16,762 nucleotides of DNA. Origin: Hyphochytrium catenoides (lineage: Eukaryota > Sar > Hyphochytriomycetes > Hyphochytriales > Hyphochytriaceae). The notes under the pieces are model-generated. The model saw nothing but the letters and a program-made list of their open reading frames with translations, was not told the origin of the DNA and did not search any database. The stretch is taken from contig FLMG01000433.1 of assembly GCA_900088475.1 (NCBI GenBank), positions 1 to 16,762 on the forward strand, given 5' to 3'. Made by a program: the position numbers and the translations under genes. Position 1 is the first letter of the stretch. Every line of letters begins with the position of its first letter. Below are positions 1-6,619 of the stretch, in pieces.

Positions 1-106
1 AGTGACTACTGTACTACTGACAACGAACATAGTAGCACTCAACATAGTAGGACTGGTCACATTAAATGTGGGTTGTTGGGACTGCCGAGGAAGTACAAGG
101 ACAAGA

Positions 107-357
107 TGTTGAACTGTGATCGACGCTGAAACCAAAAATGTACAGCGGACGCAGAGGGGAAAAACCCTGGTATATAAACAAAACCGAGATCAGTTAAAGA
201 GTACGTTTGGTGTATGGTGCATACTGGTTAGGGTGTCGGCATCAAAGACAGAGGTCCTGGGTTCAAATCCCGGAGCGTACAAAACTTTTCTCCGTTATAT
301 CCAGACACCCCCCAATATTATTTCAAAGTGCTCACCATCAAATGATAAAATCTAACA
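107..357 (+). repeat. 5' (left) LTR of the TRIM-like element
   Basis: A 251-bp direct repeat with TG...CA ends. A TATATAA box at 171-177 lies 30 bp upstream of the tRNA-like segment (201-280). An oligo-T stop (286-289) follows that segment. The sequence after it is AT-rich, with AATGATAAAA near the end, where a pol II polyadenylation region might sit. Compared with the right LTR it lacks one A in an A run and a GAC triplet. Confidence 0.8.
201..280 (+). ncRNA. tRNA-like Pol III unit in the left LTR
   Basis: The 5' seven bases (GTACGTT) pair with the 3' seven (AGCGTAC) as an acceptor stem with one G-U pair. The T arm is canonical: stem CTGGG/CCCGG and loop TTCAAAT. The variable region AGGTC is normal. 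Internal Pol III promoters are visible: an A-box-like TGGTGCATACTGG (215-227) and the B box GGTTCAAATCC (260-270). TTTT at 286-289 would end transcription. The anticodon stem is imperfect: one alignment gives CAA after U33 with three of five pairs. The D arm carries seven extra bases. No CCA is encoded. I therefore call it tRNA-like and do not assign an amino acid. Confidence 0.65.
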
Positions 358-371
358 TGGTGTACGCTCCG
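358..371 (+). other. Primer-binding site matching the element's own tRNA-like 3' end
   Basis: TGGTGTACGCTCCG begins at the base after the left LTR, where reverse transcription is primed in LTR elements. It is the exact reverse complement of the tRNA-like 3' end at 271-281 followed by a non-encoded CCA: 14 contiguous pairs. Against the right LTR copy there is one mismatch, at A652. Pairing does not continue cleanly beyond base 371. Confidence 0.75.
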
Positions 372-443
372 AGCGATTTAACTCGGGCAATATAGTGAGC
401 CATTCGGTTTTGTGACCACGGATGTCCATCCACAGTTCCATTT

Positions 444-474
444 GAATCTAGAGCTTACAGAGTTCTCTAGATTC
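444..474 (+). repeat. Perfect 10-bp inverted repeat beside the polypurine tract
   Basis: GAATCTAGAG at 444-453 and CTCTAGATTC at 465-474 are exact reverse complements around an 11-base loop. The RNA hairpin would end next to the purine run. The role is unknown; packaging, dimerisation or plus-strand priming are possibilities only. Confidence 0.7.
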
Positions 475-475
475 C

Positions 476-482
476 GGGGGAG
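476..482 (+). other. Polypurine tract
   Basis: GGGGGAG immediately precedes the TGTTGAAC start of the right LTR. This is the expected place and composition for the plus-strand primer of an LTR element. Confidence 0.75.
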
Positions 483-737
483 TGTTGAACTGTGATCGAC
501 GCTGAAACCAAAAAATGTACAGCGGACGACGCAGAGGGGAAAAACCCTGGTATATAAACAAAACCGAGATCAGTTAAAGAGTACGTTTGGTGTATGGTGC
601 ATACTGGTTAGAGTGTCGGCATCAAAGACAGAGGTCCTGGGTTCAAATCCCAGAGCGTACAAAACTTTTCTCCGGTATATCCAGACACCCCCCAATATTA
701 TTTCAAAGTGCTCACCATCCAATGATAAAATCAGACA
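483..737 (+). repeat. 3' (right) LTR of the TRIM-like element
   Basis: A 255-bp copy of the left LTR, directly preceded by GGGGGAG. Substitutions relative to the left LTR (left/right) are G232/A612, G272/A652, T295/G675, A340/C720, T353/A733 and A354/G734. The TATATAA box is at 551-557 and the tRNA-like segment at 581-660. Confidence 0.8.
581..660 (+). ncRNA. tRNA-like Pol III unit in the right LTR
   Basis: This is the second copy of the tRNA-like segment, differing at two positions. A652 turns the G-U pair of the T stem into A-U, so that stem is fully Watson-Crick (CTGGG/CCCAG). A612 lies in the D arm. The acceptor stem, A box, B box and downstream TTTT (666-669) are unchanged. Retained pairing across divergent copies argues that the fold has been maintained or is recent. 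Confidence 0.6.
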
Positions 738-1709
738 CTGTTGGATCTGTATGGGATGATTGGACAATGTCATTAGATCAGAGTGCTCTACTTATAAGCC
801 CAACTGGGGTCCCATAATCTAGAGCTATTCTGACCATGCCAACTATTCCTAATAAAGTCTAAGATATGGATTATAGAGATATCCCGGTCTGGAATAGTCA
901 GTACTGAAGGTATTCCGGGGTACTGACCATAAGCCATAGATATAAACAGGGACATTTCGTTGGCTTCATATCTCGGCTTCTACTGGGAGTTTAGAGCTGA
1001 AACTTGGGTAGTTAAGCTTGCCAGCTTGTAGTCCACATAGCTGTGCCCTCAAACTCCAACACAAGATGGTGTGTTATTGGTTGGCAGTAGTGATGGGTTA
1101 TAGTAACCGCACAAAATAAAGTAGGTCTAGGCGCTACGTCATAACCACCCTTACCTCATAATCTACCAGACACATCGTCTGTCATCAATCAACAATTTTT
1201 TGCAAGACAAACGCCGATCTGAGCATTACGAGCTTCATGTATCTAACAGTCTCAGGTTTTTCTTACTAATACGGTTTTATTTGAGGCTGAGACAGTACCA
1301 TAGCCTCTAGACCAGGAGTCTTGTCTACGAAGTAATACTACGACTGCTATTATCACCACGCGGTTGTATGAAGGAAAGAAGAAGGGGCGGGGCATTCATC
1401 ATTCCTCGGAACGAAAAATTGCTTCTAGGTGAACTCAACTCACCAACCAAGACTGCGCTCCGACCGTTGGTGCCGCAAAAGCCAGACCAGACCCCCCTCC
1501 CCGGCACGGGCATTCGGAACAGTACCATCGAGGCCCTATTAACCGTCCTCTAGAGATGGACCGAAAAACAGCGGTAGGTCAGATTGAGGTTAAAGGGGTC
1601 AAGTAGAGTCAGGACGGCGCAATGGCCCATCTGTTCTGTGTCGCGCTGAACCAATGTCTTATCTCCCTGTGAGCCTCATAACTGGTTGTTAACCCAAGGT
1701 CTCGCCGTC
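738..1709. other. Intergenic, no gene recognised
   Basis: There is no supported coding frame, tRNA or recognisable transposon protein here. The region contains a small palindrome (GTCAGTAC at 897-904 and GTACTGAC at 920-927) with an overlapping GGAATA/TATTCC pair. Short frames around 1325-1553 exist on both strands, but they lack family motifs. Confidence 0.5.
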
Positions 1710-1826
1710 CTAAAGAATAATAACTTCCTTAAGGTGGCAGCGTTCCTCCTACTGCAGGAGTTTCTGGTGTGAACCGCCACACTACAGACATAAACTACCT
1801 GCTGAACTCTCGCTGCATGAGAGAGT
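1710..1826 (+). rRNA. Possible divergent LSU rRNA fragment (weak)
   Basis: AATAACTTCCTTAAGGTGGC (around 1717-1736) resembles the conserved helix 70-71 segment of large-subunit rRNA, whose core in bacteria is AACGGTCCTAAGGTAGC. It is followed by a 5-bp hairpin (CTCCT 1746-1750, AGGAG 1756-1760) where helix 72 would lie. Farther on is TGAACTCTCGCTG (1802-1814), close to the TGAACTCGCTG motif that follows in real rRNA at a similar distance. The flanks do not extend the match, and no GGAAAGACC-like or peptidyl-transferase motif follows. It could be a mitochondrial rRNA fragment inserted in the nucleus, or chance. Confidence 0.22.
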
Positions 1827-2667
1827 GGATTTGGTTCAACCAATCGTGCTTGATTACGTCGAAGGTCGTGACAGGTGACCCAAATGTACCAACTCCTTCT
1901 GACAAATACAAAGGAGTCGACAGCTTCAATAACTAATAAGTCTAGAACAACTTGATTGTCAGGTTTTATATCAATCACCTCCTCCATTCTCGCAAGGACA
2001 ACTGTAGGGACAGCCTAAGTTCTAACTCCAACAACTACCTAGAAGAAGAGAAAAGCCACTGACCTACAGCTACGAAGAGCGGAAGCCCTTTCTACAGTCG
2101 TAACACAACATAAACCTGGAGGACGTATGCCCCTGACGCTTATGGTGCTGATTTAAAATGGATGCAGCGGGGGAAAGTTAAAAAACGATGAATGGGGTGA
2201 GGCGGTCAAGGTCGTGTCCTCAGCAGTTTGACTTCCGTCGCCAAGTCTTTTTTAAAGTTGCCTCTCAAGAACTTGGAAAAGAATTGGCTCCTCATTAGAA
2301 GGGATTCGCCTTCCATAGATCGTCCTTGGTCCAGCATAAACTTGCCTAACATCACAGCAGAAATCTTATAGCCGACGGTTCGTTGTAGCTATAACTCTCA
2401 GAAAGAACCCACCGAAGGTAAGGAAGAGCATCGCCGCTTCTTTGACGAAACGCGGAGTCAACTCCTCTTCTCTTCCTCTCCGAGCTAAGAGTTCAGCTTC
2501 CACTGCTGTGGCTGCGGAAATAAAGTGGGAAGTGGCTCCATCAGGATCATTCCTGTTCACGGGAGGATGAATCATGCAGCCAACAATTATTTGTTAGAGG
2601 AGTACCAAGATTGACGACGGGTCCTCAACAGAGAGAGATCAACTTCGCCCGTCCTGGTAAATGCACC
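1827..2667. other. Intergenic, no gene recognised
   Basis: I see no supported feature here. A minus-strand open frame at 2366-2575 has an amphipathic, coding-like stretch, and a plausible acceptor (TTTCCGCAG) lies near its start. Its phase does not join the upstream gene, which ends in its own stop codon at 2668-2670. The region may include that gene's 3' untranslated sequence. Confidence 0.45.
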
Positions 2668-4102
2668 TTACATCTTGTCGAGACACTGCGCGATGCGGCC
2701 TAGCAGTACAAAGCGATCTGTAACAATGTTCATGTATTCCTTGGTAGCATTATCCTGGGAGGTAGGACGAATATCCATAGCTTCATAAGCTCGAAGTGCC
2801 TAAGATCATCGGTGTAATAGCAGCAAGTGGCAGGTGAGGTGAGAAGTACTCCACGGTAGGTCAGGTTCATTACTTGCTGTAAGTATAACAGGGCTTCGGG
2901 GGAATGGTTGAGGTCTTCCTCCAAATCAGCTGCGGCAAAGGAAAGCAGAAGGTACTGGCTCGCGGCTCTCGACTGCTGAAGATTACAGCGCTCAAAGCGA
3001 GCCAGAGCCTGCAGGAGAAGAGGACCACCGTGAGGGAAGGACCACCGTGAGGGACAAGTCATCAGTAGACTAAATAATTGACAAGGAAAGTCGCGCGGAA
3101 GAAGATGGGCTCTTTTCTGACTGTGACCTCGTCGAGGAAGGCCAGCGCGCATTTCTCCCTCTGCAATCGACTTAGTAGGTCAGCTGTCTCATAAAACACC
3201 TTCCCTGACACCTCGTGGTCTTACCAAAAGGTGTAGGCGATGTCGGACATGGAGAGAAAGGTAACGAAGACGGTGTTAGCAAGGTCGTCCAGCGCTAGCT
3301 GTTTCAGAAGGTGAGCGTAGAGATCCTCTCGCGTACCTTGAAACTCTTGCGGAGCTGCGAAGGAGGCGGCGCGGAGGTACAACTTCAGAGCACGGGGATA
3401 GTCTCCAGCCTGATCCGCGTTCTGCGCTCCCAGAAGCGCTCGAGCGATCTCCTGACCGTTAGGCCTCTTGGGTTGCCCTGAAAACTTCTGCAGTCGAATA
3501 GAGGGGACGCCCAAATCAGAATAAGGGAAGAGCAAGAGAAAAAAGTGAGACAGGAGAGGAGCTTCACGGCCGACTGGAGATACTGCGGACCTGAAAAGCA
3601 AGGAGAGCTGCGAGAGCCAGGAGAGTCCAGTAAAGGACGGAAGAAGTGTCGGAGCGCGCCCAGCTAGCGAACCGTCCTCCGTGCTCAGTAGAGAAGTGCC
3701 GCCGACAGTTAGGGAGCAGGCTGCGAGGTAGGGTGGAAGGGTTAAGAGGGAATACATACGAGTCAACCAGTTGATGTGCTGTTTCCTCCGCTGTCCGCTT
3801 CCTTACCGCCTTGGCTGGCTTCCACCGCCTCTGGTCGATCCTGTGTGCACAGCAGCAGAGGAGCTCCGACGGAGGACAAGAAGAGCTGGAAGCGACGGGT
3901 TCATCATCATTTGGCTCCGACAGAGAGGGATCTGTGAGGCTGGTCCCAGACAAGAGAGACTGGTGTGCCTGCTGCTGCCACGCAGCCGCTTGAGAAGCAG
4001 CGATGAAGGGGTGCGCTCCGAGGCCGAGGAGGTGGAAGAGAAGGAGCGCCGAACATGTGCTCTCCAGCCCAGTGTCGAGCCGCGGATGAGGTGCCGCGCC
4101 AT
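2668..4102 (-). CDS. Predicted mitochondrial membrane-anchored TPR-like protein
   Basis: My model joins exons 4102-3807, 3720-3591, 3487-3225, 3158-3122, 3008-2874 and 2799-2668 into 330 residues with consistent phases and GT-AG introns of 66-113 bp. The ATG at 4102 opens a basic, serine-rich, acid-poor N-terminus, typical of a mitochondrial presequence. A hydrophobic segment follows at about residues 126-141. Next comes a helical region with TPR-like pairs, such as AGDYPRALKLYLRAA in the third exon and EALLYLQQALRAYEAM across the last junction. Presequence, one membrane helix and TPRs is the layout of TTC19 and yeast Mgr3, inner-membrane proteins, but I see no diagnostic motif and assign no name. 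The 37-base exon and the second exon are the least certain parts. It is divergent from the methyltransferase gene at 5033. Confidence 0.48.
3021..3054. repeat. 17-bp perfect tandem duplication in an intron
   Basis: AGGACCACCGTGAGGGA occurs twice head to tail, at 3021-3037 and 3038-3054. It lies inside the proposed 3009-3121 intron of the TPR-like gene. Confidence 0.9.
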
Positions 4103-4433
4103 CACCTCTCGAAGGGTGAACAGCAGAGGAAGACAAGTAGGAGCCCTGTCGATCGTGTGTTCACTCCGCCTTCAGCTCTTCATCCCTTCGTCGTCCCTCT
4201 TCTTCCTCTCTCTCTCTCCAGCTCCACTAACAGCGCCTACGGAGCGCTAGTGATCTCAAGAGCTGCTGCAAGGGACCAGGGAGAGGAAGAGCAGCGCGAA
4301 GCGGGAGGGAGAGCAGGGAGGGCAAGAGGAGAGGGAAAAGCGCCAGATGAAGGAGGAGGAAGAAGAAAGAACACACACCCTGTAGAACTAGGATACCTCT
4401 TGAGCTTTTCTCCCTAAAATAAGTTCCTTTCTC

Positions 4434-4692
4434 ACCTTTCCCTGTCTTCCTTCCTTTTTCTCTCTCCCTCTCTCTCTGCTCCTCTGTCTCTCTCTCCAGC
4501 TCTCTTTTTCTCTCTCTCTGTCTCTCTCCCCCTGTCTCTCGCTGTCTCTCTCAGTCTCCTCTGTCTCTCCCTGTCTCTCCCTGTCTCGATCTGTCTCTCT
4601 CTGTGTCTTCCCCTTCTCTCTCTCACCCTCTCTTTGCCCCCTCTCTCCTCTCTTTCTCTCTTTCTGAGATCTCTCTCTCATCTCTCTCTCGC
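4434..4692 (+). repeat. CT-rich microsatellite
   Basis: About 260 bases of interrupted (CT)n, with TCTC, CTGT and CCCT variants on the plus strand. It lies upstream of the BMT5-like gene on its sense strand. Confidence 0.9.
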
Positions 4693-4812
4693 CAGGAAGT
4701 TTCAACACCGTCCTTGTTCGAACGCTGCCGTACTAAGTGTACGGCCCCTGACTGAATAAGTCTGTAGAGCGGCCGTTAGCGGCTAGGCAGCTGCTGGCAG
4801 AAGAGAAAAAAA

Positions 4813-4953
4813 CTCTCACTTCCTCTCTCTTCCCGTCCCTCCTCTCCTCGACCTCTCCTCTTCTCTCCTCCTCTCCTCTCTCCTCTCCTCTCGCGTCCTC
4901 TCGTCTCCTCTTCTCTCCTCCTCTCTCCTCTCCTCTCCTCTCCTCTCCTCCTT
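4813..4953 (+). repeat. CTCCT/CTCTC low-complexity tract
   Basis: About 140 bases are almost entirely pyrimidine, built from CTCCT and CTCTC units. The tract ends 79 bases before the ATG at 5033. Its long open frames on the minus strand (strings of Arg and Glu) reflect the repeat and are not genes. Confidence 0.9.
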
Positions 4954-5032
4954 GGCATCGGCCGCCATTGCCAGTTTCCAACGCGCACACGGACGGGGAG
5001 CCCACGGCCTCTGCATCTCACGAGAGGGAAGG

Positions 5033-6435
5033 ATGGGAAAGAAGCGGCGGAGGGAGGAGCCACATGAAGGGAAGGGAGGGTCCAGGCTAGCGGTGAAGGA
5101 GGAGCGGCCCGCCAGCGGTGCGCGTGACACTTTCCGTCTGATCTCCGAGTCCAATCCGAACCCGCGGCGAGTGGGCGCTTTCTCCAGCTCTCAGGATATT
5201 CTATTGGTCGGGGAGGGCGATTTTTCCTTCTCCCTTGCGCTGGCCATCCAGCTGGTGAGCCCCAGATTTAGAGCGAGCGAGGGAAGGAAGTGATGTGGAG
5301 CGTGAGGTGATGGGGGGAGAGAGAGTGGAAAGAAGAAGAGGTGGTGGCAGAGGAGGTACAGAGAAAGACAGAGTTGATGCTCACCCCTGACTCACTGGCC
5401 GTTGTGCAGGGCGGACGTCGGCTTTGGGCGAGCTGCTATGATTCGGAGTCTGAGCTGCTGGCGAAGTATGGGGCTGCGGGAGCTAAGAATGTTCGCTGCC
5501 TGGCGGAGACAGAGGTGACGATTGGCAGCTTATCCTATACCCGCTGGGTCTCTTACATAGATATGTCTGGTAGTGTCGCTGTCTGTACGCTCTCTCTTCT
5601 GTTGGTGGGTCCCCTGCTGACATCTCCGTGTCCTCATCGTCTAGGCGCAGGTGCTGTACGAAGTGGATGCGCGACGCCTGGCAAGCTGCCCGGCGCTGAC
5701 TGGTCGTCAGTTTGACCGGATTGCTTTCAACTTCCCGCACCTTGGCGGCTCCACGGAGGTCGCGGTAAAAGAGAACCAACGGCTTATCCGTCAGTTTTTC
5801 CGCTCTGCAGTTCCTCTGCTGGCGGGGCCATCAGGACGAATCTTGGTCACATTGAGAGACACGTCCTTCTACCGCTCCTGGGACCTTCCAACACTCGCAG
5901 AGCAGAGCGGTCTCCGTTTAGTGAGGTAGGGCTCTCTGCACTACCCGTCACGAGCATGCAGTGAACTAACCATAGTGCCTCCTCCCACGGCCGAATGATG
6001 ATCACGGGTTCTCCCCTTATCTCCACTACTTGTCCTGCTCTTTTCCTCTTCCGGGCCTTCTTTTCTCCGTATAGTAAGGAGAAGTTCGACCCTACAACGT
6101 TCCCCACATATCAGCCTGTGCGCACCGACCCCGCCTTTAGAGAGGCGCCCAGCACAGATGACGCCGTTGTCTACAGCTTTGGCCTAGATGCAAAACAGCC
6201 ATCTCACGGTGCCAAGAAGGAGGCAGATTCCTTTCCAAGAGCGAAAATGCACGAGGAAGGCAAGGAGGCCAAGCAGCCTCCTGGTCAACCGCCTTTCAAG
6301 ACTCCTCAGCCAAGCAAAGAGGCACTTCGCTGCCTTCCCTGTGGCCAGAGCTTCGCTTCTGAGAAGAAGTATAAGGGCCACATCAACTCTAGGAAGCACG
6401 CACAAAGGCTCCGACAGCAGAGAGGAAAGAAGTAG
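5033..6435 (+). CDS. BMT5-like rRNA uridine-N3 methyltransferase with C2H2 zinc finger
   Basis: Exons 5033-5254, 5410-5514, 5645-5925 and 6075-6435 splice in phase to 322 residues; 5033 is the first in-frame ATG. The basic N-terminus suits a nucleolar protein. Residues 56-70 carry ILLVGEGDFSFSLAL, the SAM-binding signature of the BMT5-like (DUF2431) family, followed by SCYDSESELLAKY. At 133-144 is DRIAFNFPHLGG, the family's second hallmark, then the NQRLIRQFF and GRILVTL segments. Yeast Bmt5 makes m3U in 25S rRNA, so a nucleolar rRNA methylation role is inferred. A lysine-rich linker leads to a zinc finger near the C-terminus (C289, C292, H305, H311; spacing C-x2-C-x12-H-x5-H), of the U1/JAZ RNA-binding type. 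Exon 3 may instead start at 5651, removing two residues. It converges with the WDR4 gene, 184 bp away. Confidence 0.85.
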
Positions 6436-6619
6436 CAGAAATCAGGGCCAAAGGATTTTGAGAGGAAGGTTAAGGGAACGACGATGGTTTGAGTCTTGAT
6501 TACTAGGTTACAGGCAGGAGAGACAAAGCTCCCTGTGACTAAAGATTCGAGCTGTTGGCCACGCCAGGAGAGGAGCTGGTATTGAGACTTCAGGAGGCGG
6601 ATGGCTATTCCTGTTTCTA

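Larger units (their letters stand above)
107..737 (+). mobile_element. TRIM-like miniature LTR retrotransposon with tRNA-like LTRs
   Basis: Two direct repeats (107-357 and 483-737) flank only 125 bp of internal sequence. Both repeats begin TGTTGAAC and end in CA, as LTRs do. A primer-binding site starting TGG directly follows the left repeat, and a polypurine run (GGGGGAG) directly precedes the right one. There is no gag or pol, so it would depend on enzymes supplied in trans, like known TRIM elements. The LTRs differ by six substitutions plus a 1-base and a 3-base indel, which points to fairly recent insertion. I see no target-site duplication: the flanks are CAAGA and CTGTT. The LTR, PBS and PPT arrangement is seen directly; the class name rests on family knowledge. 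Confidence 0.8.
4103..5032. other. Divergent intergenic region with long pyrimidine tracts
   Basis: About 0.9 kb separates the start of the minus-strand TPR-like gene from the plus-strand methyltransferase gene. It is purine-rich around 4260-4370, then pyrimidine-rich on the plus strand in two blocks. It probably holds promoters and 5' leaders for both genes, but I find no clear TATA box. Long open frames here are products of the simple repeats. Confidence 0.6.

Noticed and set aside
201-280. Functional host tRNA with a definite anticodon
   Set aside because: The anticodon stem has mismatches in every alignment I tried and the D arm is enlarged, so I keep it as tRNA-like and assign no isotype.
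2091-2120. CAGTCGTAACACAACATAA resembling the 3' end of small-subunit rRNA
   Set aside because: Only about ten bases match the conserved AGTCGTAACA. The decoding-site motif expected upstream and the terminal helix downstream are absent.
2366-2575. Minus-strand frame with coding-like helix-rich text
   Set aside because: Available acceptors give phase 1, which does not join the preceding exon, and that exon ends in a stop. I could not support it as a gene.
3564-4160. Long minus-strand open frame reading through 3760
   Set aside because: It has no ATG before coding-like sequence and is closed upstream by a stop at 4161-4163. The neighbouring frame offers an ATG at 4102, a targeting-like N-terminus and a strong GTAAGG donor at 3806, which fits better.
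3771-4250. Plus-strand open frame opposite the first exon of the TPR-like gene
   Set aside because: It overlaps the better-supported minus exon and has no recognisable motif; it is probably a composition effect.
4388-5154. Several overlapping Arg/Glu-rich open frames on the minus strand
   Set aside because: They are translations of CT/GA simple repeats, with no start context or domain.
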